A DNA stretch of 64,000 nt from Hyaloscypha bicolor E. Lineage: Eukaryota; Ascomycota; Leotiomycetes; Helotiales; Hyaloscyphaceae. The notes beneath the pieces were generated by a model that saw only the letters and a program-made list of their open reading frames with translations, had not been told where the DNA came from and did no database searches. The DNA lies in the NCBI RefSeq assembly GCF_002865645.1, contig NW_020194512.1:549439-613438 (forward strand), written 5' to 3'. Position numbers and translations under genes: made by a program. This document shows, in pieces, positions 1 through 10,338 of the stretch (the stretch's first letter is position 1; each line of letters opens with the position of its first letter).

Positions 1-125
1 CCCCACCTTGTGACGTCTGGATAAGTAACCCCGAAGGGTATTCATCATGACACGAAAACAATCGTCGACCTTTGGAAACATATATTCCTTGTCATTCCTA
101 AGACGTTTCCAACCTTCCGCCCACA

Positions 126-1359
126 ATGGTTGCAGCAAAAGCTATCGTAGTGCCAGAGTTGCACGCGCCATTTCAACTTGTAGAAGTTGAGCTTGATTCC
201 GTGCAGCCGCACGAGGTCCTCGTGGAATTGAAAGCCACAAGTATCTGTGCTACTGATCCAGCGGTACAGCACGGCAAGATTCCTCTGGACTTTCCGGTTG
301 TCCTGGGTCATGAAGGTGTGTGGTCTTCGAAATCAAGTGCGGCATCAGCTGAACCCAAGTTCCGCAGGCGCCGGTGTTGTGAAAAAAATAGGCTCAGCGG
401 TCACCGACCTGGCAGAAGGTGACCATGTCGTGCTTTCCTACAATTCCTGTGGCAAATGTCGACAATGCCAGAAACAAAACAACTTCCGATGTCTCGAGAT
501 CATGGAGAGAAATTTCGGTGGTCAACGTGAAGACGGCTCGAAAACCATTAGCTGGAAGGGAAAACCGGTCTCGAGCTCTTTCTTCGGACAGTCCTCGTTT
601 TGTAACCCCACCGTTGCACATATAAGTTCTTGTATCAAAGTGGACAAATCTCTCGACTTAGCGGTAGTTTGTTCCCTAGGTTGCGGGATTCAGACTGGAG
701 CTGGTTCAATTTTCAACGTCGTGAAACCGGCCGAGAGTGATGTTAGAAGTCTCGGCGTCTTTGGGCTAGGTGCCGTTGGCTGTGCTACGGTCATGGCCGC
801 TCGCATCGTCGCTCAGAATAACCCAACGGTGTTGAGCCAGATAGTTGCAGTCGATGTGAACGAGAACCGGTTAAAATTGGCAAGAGGGTTAGGAGCTACC
901 CATACTATCAACCCTGAAAAAGAGAATGTCAAGGCAAAATTATTGGAAATAACTGGCGGAGAAAACTTGGACGCTGCGGTGGACTGTTCTGGAGTTTTGT
1001 CGGTGGTCAACACAATGATCGAGTCCATCGGAGCTGGTGGAATTGCAGTCACTATTGGCAGCCCTGGCAATGATAGCAAAGCATCGGTCCCGATCCTTCC
1101 TTTCATTACGGGTGCTAAGACCTACTGCGCATCCCATCAAGGGAATGCCAATTCGAAAACAGTAAGTTGACATCCATGACTTAATCTCGGGCAAACTACT
1201 CATTTTCAATAGTTTATTCCGCATCTGGCGAGCCTATATAAGCAAGGCAGGTTGCCAATAGATCGCCTCCAGAAGACGTATAGGGCGGAGAATATTAACG
1301 AAGCCATTGCTGATATGAAGAGTGGATCAGTCATTAAACCGGTGCTTCTCTGGAGATAG
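126..1359 (+). CDS. Zinc-dependent alcohol dehydrogenase (MDR family, aryl-alcohol type)
   Basis: Exons 126-315, 368-1161 and 1213-1359 (two introns of 52 and 51 nt, GT..AG) give 376 residues, the usual family length. Catalytic zinc ligands are visible: Cys41 in the C-x-TD motif, His62 and Glu63 in GHEG, and Cys169 in GCG. The structural zinc lobe has Cys91, Cys94, Cys97 and Cys105. The NAD-binding GLGAVG motif is at residues 196-201. The family oxidises primary alcohols to aldehydes with NAD(P)+ in the cytosol. The FFGQSSF segment and the C-terminal LASLYKQGRLP region resemble aryl/benzyl-alcohol dehydrogenases, so an aromatic substrate is likely but inferred. The gene converges with a dead MFS transporter only 34 bp downstream. 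The first splice site restores the GHEGAGVV motif, which supports the model. Confidence 0.88.
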
Positions 1360-1393
1360 CTTCTACACCAAGTCTTATCTTTCGAAATATCAA

Positions 1394-2878
1394 TTACAAA
1401 ACAAATTTGAAGTGGATTTCGTCACCAGCTACTATCTCAGCCTTGGTCATTCCGATCCTTCTCTCATCCCGCTGCTTATTTGGTAGCTTATAAAAAGTAG
1501 CCGAAAAGAACCAGGAATAACTCCAAGCAGCTGACTGTGGTGGCGGCGATAACAGCAGTCGGATAGTCGGGAGCTTAATCAGTTATAAAGGTGTTAGCAG
1601 AAATGAAGTTGGCACCACCCAGGCCACACCGACAGCGAGATACTTGTTGCCTCGAAAATTGAAGCTAGCCGTGCCATGTATCGGATGCCAGCTGAAGGAG
1701 GAACGGCTTTCAAGATGCCGCAACCAACGAGTTGTATACAGATAGCAACAAGTATGAAAATGTGTTCCGAAGTTGGCCTTAGAAGCTATTACACAAATCG
1801 GGAACGGGGACATGATCCCACACCCCACATCGGCATCGCCATCAACTGAGCTTTTGCCTCTGTCTATCCGAGTTCTTTAAAAATGGTGGTGACAAATCCA
1901 ACTACCGAAGAAGCCGTCATGTCACAACACGTGGTAAAGACTCTAAGAGATGGATGTGCCAATCGAGAAGGATTTTCCAGCTAGGTAAGATTACGTTGTC
2001 GATAGGAGAGCTTTTGGACTCTTTCCCGCGGGATTGTTCCAAGTTACAAAGGAGACGCTCGCGTTTGTGAGGCTTCAAAAACTAGGATTTTGCCTCGTGG
2101 GGTAATTTGGGATAGAAGATCAAGACGAAGAAGAATGACATGGCAACATTCATAACGCCCTCCACGAGGAAGGTCCAACGCCAACCAATAGGCTTAGGTT
2201 GCTGTCGAGGTTTTCAATTGCATATGTGAGTAAACCAAGGAAGGGTGGGAGAGCGAGCGCAAAGTTAAAGACGAACGAAAAACGGAGTCCCACTTCCTTT
2301 TTAGTTTGATACGTGGCAATAGACAATGTGCCAGCTGCTGGAAGGGAGGACCCGAAAGGGCCGAGTAGGAATCGGAGAGCAATGAGGCCACCCTATGAGT
2401 TCACGAAATCTTGGTAGAGACCAAGGACTCTTGTGAAGCAGTCAGTCGAAGCTCGTGCATTATGATGGACCATTCGGATCTTGGCATACCAAAACAAAAC
2501 ATCTGAGCGCCAAGGAGATATGCAGGTTTGAACTTGTTTTCCTCCTGCAAAAAATTGAAGGGGATTTCGGCAAGGACGAAGAGTATATAGAAGACCGACA
2601 AACAGACGTTATATCCGTTACTCGGCATATTTATACCAGCCACCAAGCCCTCGATCTTAGCATTGGCGATTTTCGTAGTGTTGAGAAATAGCACCGTTAT
2701 ACATAATTCCCATAATGAGAATAAGAACAAGGTCTCGTTTCCAGAGAATTGTCCGATCAAGCGCTAGGCTCTCCTCGTAATAAGAGGCAACCTCCACACT
2801 CGGACTCTCCAGCCAGGTTTCGCCTAGTCCCACCACCTGCTGGTTTTCTTCCGGGTCCTGCTTCATTTCTTCCATCAT
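1394..2878 (-). pseudogene. Decayed MFS transporter (allantoate permease/anion:cation symporter type)
   Basis: Read on the minus strand, fragments in shifting frames follow the order of a Dal5-type major facilitator. The N-terminus has LDRTILWKRDLVLI, then NTTKIANAKIEGL, NMPSNGYNV, LGAQMFC, GGLIALRFLLG, IGWRWTFLVEGV, and a tail ending GMTKAEIVAGD before a TAA at 1394-1396. The first frame break lies in the first transmembrane segment near 2700; several stops and further frame breaks follow, including one after the YPKLPHEAK segment near 2090. Total length matches an intact gene of about 490 codons, so it decayed in place by small indels and substitutions. It is convergent with the intact alcohol dehydrogenase, and the two may once have worked on related substrates (inference). 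Confidence 0.8.
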
Positions 2879-3456
2879 TGCTCGTCTACCGAAAAGGGGC
2901 TGTGTGGATGTGGAGTCAGTTTTGAGGGAAGGACCTTGTTCGAAAGAAATGAGCTTTACAGATTGGAAGCTAGTTTTTGATAAGGATCCAAATTTTTCCC
3001 TACAAGGACTGCGTATCAAAGGTGGGAAAATAGAGGATGGCCCAAGCCAATCAAAGCATATTTTGTGACTTTTGGAAAAAGTTGAGATTTCCGACCCGAT
3101 CAAAGATCCCAGCTGTTATCTTCGGTAGATCGATATAAGTCCTTCAAAAGAAATGTTGCAGTTGAGACAGACAATCTCCCGGTCCATCTTCATTCCTCCT
3201 AGAAAGCGATGAGGGCCATCATTCAAGCCTAGCTCGAAGCGTATTATGCTCCCAAATCTAAATCAATAGATGGCACGGCATGAAAACTTTCGAGCACTTC
3301 AACTTTTCGTCGGGCAATTTTCGCACATTTTTCAGATATCGGCTGGAAGCTTCCGCAAGGACGTAAGTCAAAAGTGAGAAAAAAGGGGGCCAAGTAAGCG
3401 AGTCTCGCTTAATCTTTCACCCTTCAAGCCGACTGGTCGGGGTTCTCTTTATGGAG
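2879..3456. other. Gene-free interval upstream of the MFS pseudogene
   Basis: No supported gene. It would contain the old promoter of the minus-strand transporter. Short open frames here show no recognisable motif. Confidence 0.5.
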
Positions 3457-3890
3457 ATCGCAGCATAAAGTATTGGGAATACAGGGCATTGGGACACTTT
3501 TAGACGCTCTAGCGTATAGCTCAAGGTGGCAAACTCGCTATAAGGCCCTGTATTTCCAGGCCCTTTCCCTAAAAGTAGCCTATGCGCCTTCAACAAGGGC
3601 AGCCACACCTTTTTAGGGCTTCTCCCCTGTACTAATACAGGAGGCATGCCTAAGGAGGTCTATAATAGTTGCTCGTCTAATATCTAAGCTGTAATTGCTT
3701 TCCTAACAGCGCTATAACCCTAGAAGATCTATTTATTCCCTGCGAATATCTTATAGCGCCTCTTTACATTAATTTAGAGAGCACTGCCTAGAGTTATAGG
3801 GGCTTATAGCGAATTCTTGCCCTAAATTAGTTCCCTGTAGAACACCAAGGGTCAAAATTCCCTGCATTCCCGATACTTTATGCCGTGATA
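3457..3890. repeat. Imperfect inverted-repeat (foldback/MITE-like) relic
   Basis: The left end near 3463 carries GCATAAAGTATTGGGAATAC, and the right end near 3865-3883 carries its near-complement (GTATT to ATGC with few mismatches). A second matched pair lies further in (TTCGCTATAAG-like segments near 3535 and 3805). This gives an element of about 430 bp with long imperfect inverted ends. I found no clear target duplication and no transposase. It could be a decayed miniature element. Confidence 0.5.
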
Positions 3891-4440
3891 TCCGTACAAT
3901 CCTGATCACAAAACGGTCTGGTATGCTGATCACCAATAGAGAAAGGGCAGTGGTATCACAGCGGTTCCATTGGCCAGGCGCGGTACTTCTCGCATTTATT
4001 GCGCTGCAGATCAAAGTCAATAGGTTGGGCTTCCCATTGCCTATCTCTAAGGAGAAGCATCCCAGAAATTATATTTGACCTGTCGCAAATATACTTCGTT
4101 TCAAAATTTAAAGATAGATTAGCAAGTATCTATTGTAGGCTGATGCGGAGTGAAAGCTCCGCACGATGCGAGCCTGTCGCGATTAGGTCCAGCCAAATAT
4201 GACATCTAGGGAAAAGTCAAGGATGTTTGATGCCTTGAGCCGTGTTCCGAATGAAATTAGCAAAAACTTCCTTCCTTATTGAGGACCGTGGTAGACCCGC
4301 AATAATCTACATGTGTTTGGATAATATACACCTACCTTATATACATATATCTTGGTTCTTCCTCGATTACTCCTTTCCTTCCTCATATCCGTTTGGTACC
4401 GTAGCACGAGTCTCGAATAATATTCACGAGATTCAGGAGA
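3891..4440. other. Gene-free interval upstream of the GH5 pseudogene
   Basis: Nothing recognisable as coding. It presumably holds the former promoter of the plus-strand glycoside hydrolase. Confidence 0.5.
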
Positions 4441-5559
4441 TTTCTAACAACTGCGACACTTCTTGCGGGCAACGTGTCCGCAACAATCTATTATGCAGGA
4501 GTCGTTGAAAGTGGAGGGGAGTTCAGCGTGTGGAGTATGTATTGCTGATATCACTGGAAGATAGTTGCTAGAATGAACAAGGCTCAACATCGGCTGTTGA
4601 CTCTGGACTGCCAGGGCGATTCGGAGTGGAGTATCAGTTCCTAAACGAGGCTGCCATTGACATTCACGAGGACCAGAAGAATAAGGTAAGCAAAAAGCAT
4701 TAATTAAATCTCACTGCGAACTGCAGTCTAAACTCATTTAGGTCAATCTGTTCAGGGTTGCTTTCTTACTAGAGCGGAGGCGAATGTGACCCTTGTGTTA
4801 TGGACTTGGATCACAATTTTGCGAAACAGTGAGATCTCTTCGTACCCGTTGAACCCGAGCCTAAGATCTCCTGGTATCTCTCTCAATATTAAGATGCCAT
4901 AAACTACATCACAGTTACGAAAGGGGCTTACGCCAATTTGGATCCTCATAACTACATGAGATACAATAATCCCTCCAGGCAACCAACGACGGGCAGCATT
5001 ATTGGCGATGCAACAGTTGGAATAGCAGCCACGACAACCCAATTTGCCGCGTTCTGGGGCGAAATTGCTAAACGATTCAAGTTAAATGAGAAAGTGCTAT
5101 TTGGAATCATGAACGAAGTTTCAACAACACCGCGATCGACATCCATGAGTATCTCGACTCCGACTTCTCCGGCGGGCACACGAACTTCACCTCCTCTCAT
5201 CCCACAAATCTCACTCCTTTAACAGCATGGCTCAAGCAATACGGTTTCAAAGCCATGATTACTGGATTTGACGCAGCCAATGGAGCGCAGTGTTTGGGCT
5301 ATGTGACGGATTTGGTGAAGTATATGGCGGCGAACGAGGAGCATATTGGCTGGACGCGTGGCCTGCAGGCGAATAACCCTGTTGCTCGGATTCGGGGCTG
5401 TGGGGGAGTCTGGAGCCGGGGAGTACGGCGGCGGATGGAAGCCCTGGGCTGTATGATATTGTTTGGATGGCAGAGGTACAGCCGTTGGTTCCTGCTACGT
5501 TCCAGAAAAGGGGAATTTCGAGCGTGAATGGGCCGGGTATGAATGCTACGCGCAGTTAA
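4441..5559 (+). pseudogene. Decayed GH5 cellulase (endo-beta-1,4-glucanase)
   Basis: Fragments follow a fungal GH5 endoglucanase in order: a signal-peptide-like FLTTATLLAGNVSA and YAGVVESGGEFSV near 4441-4535, LPGRFGVEYQFLNEAAIDI near 4610-4665, an intron-like gap, VNLFRVAFLLER near 4742, then NYITVTKGAY and DPHNYMRYN near 4905-4970. These run into FGEIAKRF-like sequence and GIMNEV with the acid/base Glu. Roughly 60 codons are then missing before FNNTAIDIHEYLDSDFSGG (about 5125). The expected nucleophile motif EFGGAN reads GFDAAN, so the nucleophilic glutamate is gone. The C-terminus resumes in another frame (SLEPGSTAADGSPGLYDIVW) and stops at 5557-5559. Frameshifts, a deletion and loss of a catalytic residue show that it cannot hydrolyse cellulose. 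Confidence 0.85.
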
Positions 5560-5823
5560 AAGTTGTGAATTAAAGAGTAGGGGTATCAGTGGGTTTAGCG
5601 GTTTAGCGTTATTAAAGAGCCCGCCAGGCATGACAGCATTGACCAAACGCGCGCTGCAAAGAGCACTGCAAAGATTTTTCGTCTTCACTGCATTCACAGG
5701 CATTATGCACGAGATTTGGTAGCATAGAAAGTAGAACAAAATAGATAGCATTCAAGGGTAATATCAAAACTAAACCAACATAACAATAGACTCCCATCTA
5801 CCCATCATCCAGAAGCCCACCCA

Positions 5824-8800
5824 CTACTTCTTCCGTCGAGGACCTTCCTCATAATCACCATCTTCCCCAGCTCTTCTCCCTCGGGGCGGGGTCCTTTTGG
5901 GGGGCCTGGAAGTTCTCGGAGACGGCGGATCAACATACACCGGCGCCGGATTCCTCGTCACCCTCTCTCCTTTCCGCCTCGGCGCCCCTAATGGTTTAGC
6001 GCGAGGACCTCTAGGTCCCCTAGACTTCGGGCCTTTTGGTGCCGGTGTTGAACGATCAACGGGTCGCGCAACGGCATCTAGTTCCTCGCCTATCAAGTAG
6101 AGCGAAGCGGGAGATGCTGGATCTGCGACTGGGACTCTCTGCATGGTAGAGTCATGGGCCCCCAGAATCTCATCAAGGACCTCTTCCATCTTCGTTTTCG
6201 CATCATTCATCTTCGTATCATCTCCATCAGCCTTGTCATCGGCCTCCCCAGAGAGATCCTGAACCAACTTCCCCAATTCTTCGATTCTCCCTTCAAGCTC
6301 TAGAACCTGGCGTCCATATTCCACCGCCCTCCTCTCAGCATCTAAGAACCGTCCCGTCAGCACCTCCCTCTCCCTCTCAAACTCCTCGATCTTCCCCTTC
6401 AAGTTCACGGCTTCATCTCTTGCGAATGATAAATCGCGAGTAAACCTCGACACATCATGTACCGCACTGTCTATCTCCTCTCTCGCATGCACCAGTTCGC
6501 GGATATTCTCGGAGGAGATACGGCGTAGACGATGTCCCATATCATTTGCCGCCCCAAGAGCTCGCCGACTCTCGACTCCTTCGTCGCGGGCTTTTTCTGC
6601 CGCTGCTACGGCGTTGCGGGCTTCGTTTTGAGCTCTGTCTCTTTCCTCCTTTACTTGCTTGAGCTCAGCGGACAGTTTCTTGACTTCATCCTGAGAGGTG
6701 GCGAGCGCGGTTGTTGCTTTCTGGAGAGAAGATTGACAACCCTGAGTTTGTGAGCGGGTATTATCAAGTTCTTGTTTCCAGGCCTGTAGTTCCGAGGTGA
6801 GGCGATGGATCTCGGCATTGAGAGTAATGGTCACGTCTGTGTTCGCTGCAGCTGATTTCGCTTTCTCTAATTCCTCTTTCGTTGCAGCGAGTTCCATCGT
6901 AAGTTGTTCGATTTCAGCTTGACTTGCATGAAGCGCAGCAAGCTGGGCATTGAGACTTTCGATTTCGGCGTCTCTGGCATAGAGAGTCGAGGTCAGGGAA
7001 TCCAATTGATCGTTCCCAGCCTGAATCCGACTTTCATACTCCGCTACAATAGCACTCCCTTTCTCGGCACCATCTTCCAGCGCCTTGAACTTCTCAAGAT
7101 CTTCTTCTCTCTTAAACGCGCCGTCAACCACCTTCTTCTCTAACCACACGATATTTTCTTGCGCATTCGCATTTTGCTCCTCAGCCTCTTCAAACTGCTT
7201 CCGCAGCTCAGCAAGCTCAACAAACAGCTTATCGGCGAGTGGATCTTCTTCGCGTTCGAGACGAAGTTCTTCTCTAAGCTGCACCTCGTTTATCTCTCTC
7301 TGCTTAATTTCATCTTCGAGAATTGCAATGCGTTGACGTGCGCCATTTCGCTCCCCGGTTCGGGTGGCGAGGTCACGGCGGAATTGTTCGAGCTCGCCGC
7401 GTGATTGCTCGAGTGAATAGAGGGCTGCGTCTCGTTGCTGGGTGGTCTGATTGAATTCCCGGAATTGATCGAGGTCGATGAGAGTCAAGCCGAATTCTGC
7501 CCCTGCCCAACTTTGAAATTGGTTGAGCTTTTCGATGCGATTATGACACTCTTGATCGTCATCCTGGGGAATAGGAGGTGATGTGCGAGGTGAGAGTGGC
7601 CGTGCGATGTTGTCCCAGGGTTGGTTGAGAACCGAGTCGTGGTGTTGCCTGGCGAGATCTTGGGCGGCGGTGAAGTTTGCTTCGTGACCTTGGGGATTCG
7701 AAAGGGTGGGCGGGTATTGCGTCGACAAGGGGGCACTGATGTCATTGGCTTGAGTTGGGATACCTGAAGCGTAGATTACTTGAACAGAGGCAGGAGGGTA
7801 CGAAATGAACTCATATTGATCGTCAGGCGTCCAGTCGATAAGATCCTCGCTGTTCTCGTCCCCATAGACCATATCTTCGCATCTACAACCTCTGGAGACA
7901 AATTGCGGGGGCATAGGAGCATGGATCTCCTGCTTGGCACCAACCCCGTTCATGTTTGCACTCGATTCCTGTAAGGTGGACCATCGAGCGGACTCATCAG
8001 ACCCCTCGTTGAAAAGCATGTCGATATCATGGCGTTCTTTCGGGGACAGCAAAGTTTCAGGTTCCTGGGCCTCGATCTCATCCGTAGAATTCAGTAGCTC
8101 AGTCTCAAGCATCACACTTTGGAAAGCTTCCATAACCGTCTCTAGTGCAGGGAAAATCTTGGCTCCAGCTAGTCCGTCATGGCGGTTCTTCTCACGTTGC
8201 TGTCTTCGTGCAGCTCGCGCTTCTGCTTCGAGATCATTTCTCGGCTTCCCGATATCGATTCCTTGATCCTCGAGCGCATCAAGCCGGTGTTGTAGGACGT
8301 TGCGATGCTTTCGAAGGACGAAGTTTTCTTTTTCAATGAGCTGTTTCTCGCGGCTTAGGATCGCAGAGCGTTTGGCAGAAGACATGTTCTTGTTCCGCAG
8401 ATTGTTGGATTCTTCGGTCATGGCGTTCAATTCCTGTTGTGTCTGGGTCAACTGAAACAGGAGGATGTCTTCACTGGTCGGTGCATCGTTGGTAGGCGTT
8501 TCTTGCGCATCGTAGAGGTCCCCGACGGGGCCTTCGTTGGCTGGCGCGGATGCTGGAGTCGGGTTTTCCTGCTGTCCCCTACTCTGGCCTGCTAACGTGC
8601 TGAACTTTTCCTCGATCGCTCGGATTTGATCGACGTAATGATCTCGCTGCTCCGCGATCTCATCTAGCTTGTGCTTTTCCATGGCGAGAGTCTCCTGCTG
8701 TTTGTACCAGTTTTGGTTCTCTGCAAAGTCTGCTTTGCTCGGATCAAATCCTTGAAGCTGTGCCCGGATTCTGCTGACCACAGCCTCTTGTTGAGAAGTG

Positions 8801-8916
8801 ACTGCTGTTGTGTGTTTCAAGTGCTCTCCTAGCAATTTCAGTTGTTCGCGCAATCTGATTAATTCTTCTTGGGTGTATAGCAGGAGAGATGTATCGTGAT
8901 TGACGTGAGAAGCCAT
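5824..8916 (-). CDS. Large coiled-coil protein of unknown function
   Basis: A single uninterrupted frame of 1030 residues. I start it at the ATG at 8914-8916 (MASHVNHDTS); the longer frame upstream begins only with TTG. Heptad-rich, Glu/Lys/Gln/Arg/Leu-rich segments cover roughly residues 15-110, 180-270 and 480-930, and so predict long coiled coils. A middle region (about 290-470) is acidic and proline-rich and likely disordered. The last 100 residues are basic and Pro/Arg/Gly-rich and end GPRRKK, a possible nuclear-targeting or nucleic-acid-contacting tail. No enzymatic motif was seen. The composition suggests a structural or tethering protein (spindle, septum or polarity), but nothing in the sequence proves this. 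Confidence 0.8.
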   Translation of the reverse strand: MASHVNHDTSLLLYTQEELIRLREQLKLLGEHLKHTTAVTSQQEAVVSRIRAQLQGFDPSKADFAENQNWYKQQETLAMEKHKLDEIAEQRDHYVDQIRAIEEKFSTLAGQSRGQQENPTPASAPANEGPVGDLYDAQETPTNDAPTSEDILLFQLTQTQQELNAMTEESNNLRNKNMSSAKRSAILSREKQLIEKENFVLRKHRNVLQHRLDALEDQGIDIGKPRNDLEAEARAARRQQREKNRHDGLAGAKIFPALETVMEAFQSVMLETELLNSTDEIEAQEPETLLSPKERHDIDMLFNEGSDESARWSTLQESSANMNGVGAKQEIHAPMPPQFVSRGCRCEDMVYGDENSEDLIDWTPDDQYEFISYPPASVQVIYASGIPTQANDISAPLSTQYPPTLSNPQGHEANFTAAQDLARQHHDSVLNQPWDNIARPLSPRTSPPIPQDDDQECHNRIEKLNQFQSWAGAEFGLTLIDLDQFREFNQTTQQRDAALYSLEQSRGELEQFRRDLATRTGERNGARQRIAILEDEIKQREINEVQLREELRLEREEDPLADKLFVELAELRKQFEEAEEQNANAQENIVWLEKKVVDGAFKREEDLEKFKALEDGAEKGSAIVAEYESRIQAGNDQLDSLTSTLYARDAEIESLNAQLAALHASQAEIEQLTMELAATKEELEKAKSAAANTDVTITLNAEIHRLTSELQAWKQELDNTRSQTQGCQSSLQKATTALATSQDEVKKLSAELKQVKEERDRAQNEARNAVAAAEKARDEGVESRRALGAANDMGHRLRRISSENIRELVHAREEIDSAVHDVSRFTRDLSFARDEAVNLKGKIEEFEREREVLTGRFLDAERRAVEYGRQVLELEGRIEELGKLVQDLSGEADDKADGDDTKMNDAKTKMEEVLDEILGAHDSTMQRVPVADPASPASLYLIGEELDAVARPVDRSTPAPKGPKSRGPRGPRAKPLGAPRRKGERVTRNPAPVYVDPPSPRTSRPPKRTPPRGRRAGEDGDYEEGPRRKK

Positions 8917-10338
8917 TGAGAATTGCGATAGCTTGACAGGAAATGAGGAATGATTTTGGGTCGAAATGGAGCAAGGAAATAACAAAGGAAGCCATTTCGA
9001 TCTTGTGTCATTGTGATGTCCTTCGAAAGCGGGGACGGGACGGAGTGCTCAAACAAGGAGACAAAGAAAGTGACCGCATGCAGATGAGGGGCAATTCTCA
9101 ATCAAAGAGCCTTCTTTCAGGGATTGAAGAGCTGTTGAAAAATTGCAAACATTTGACACAACAGTTTTGTGAGTATTGAGAATGAACAGCTCGGCTTAAG
9201 GGCAGGAGGATCGAGTGGCAGGGAGTTTAATGGTTCGTCAGCAAGTCCACGTGTCGAGGAAGTTGAGAAACAGTTTCCTCCATGTCATTAATGCAAGGGT
9301 AGCCTGTCCCGTAGATAATATTTTGACTGCGAAGATTGCGCTGGCATTTGATGCTAGGTATGTGTGAACAGAATCCAAATCGTGAAATCAGGAGGCAGAT
9401 GGTGATGACCACTGCGTCCATTCGGGACCTCACCGTAAGGGGCGATATCAGATGATCAAATCATAAACACTTCATTTTAGAATTCGACAGTAGTAAAAGC
9501 CACAAAAAATAATAAACGGGCGGGAAGGTCTTTGATTTGATTTGATTTGATAGTTATTTACGTCCGAGAGACCTCCCGAAGGGTATGAGGACGTACTAAG
9601 CTAAGGAGCGTTCCTCAGAACTCAAAGTCCTATCTAGAATAGAGCCAAAAACCACAAGGGGTAAAAAGACTCCCTCCTAAATAGCCCCGGGTCCCTAATC
9701 CCGCAATATTGCAGTGCCCTTGCCTTAGAAAGCATTTCTTACTATAGCCAGATATAGATAGGGGCCTATAGCTATTCTCTGTATATAACCAAACTGCCTT
9801 GTAACTGTGTAAAACCTCCCACGGCCGGTTGGGGTGGCCACCAGAATATTTCTCCTCCTACCCAAGTCCTCTTACAATCCATCTATCCAAGCCCGATCCC
9901 TCCCCTTGTCCTCTCAATACCCTATACCCCCTATTATATCCGTGGAAATACCGAGTCCTCGGGCCTGCCTCTGCAGGAGAATTCCTCTACCGTATAGCTA
10001 GTCCGAGAGTGAGTTGAGAGAGTCGGAAAGGCCACGGTATCCACCTCGATTTCCCTCGCCGTTCCTGTAGATATATCTCCCCCAAGTATATAGTAGATCG
10101 AGCGAGAGAGGAAGAATCGGAGTCGATATCCTGATCGTGAGTCTCGTCGAGTAGAAGTGAGCTCCCGCAGAGGCGCTATACCGCTGGCTTGCGTGAAACC
10201 TGATTGGGTGGTAAAGGAAAATCTCCCTGCGTTTGCTCGTGACTCAATCTTGGCCCTACGCTCCAGAGAGCATAGGTTGACAGCCTGTACCACAAGGAGG
10301 TGTTGAGTGGTCGCAGGCCCGGGCGGGAAGGTCGCGGG
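8917..10338. other. Intergenic and repeat-derived DNA left of the hAT element
   Basis: About 8917-9200 is the probable promoter and leader of the coiled-coil gene. From about 9480 the sequence becomes repeat-like, with a short (TTTGA)4 run at 9531-9550 and an old transposon-like stretch (9560-10330) in which open frames exist on both strands but match nothing I recognise. Confidence 0.45.
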
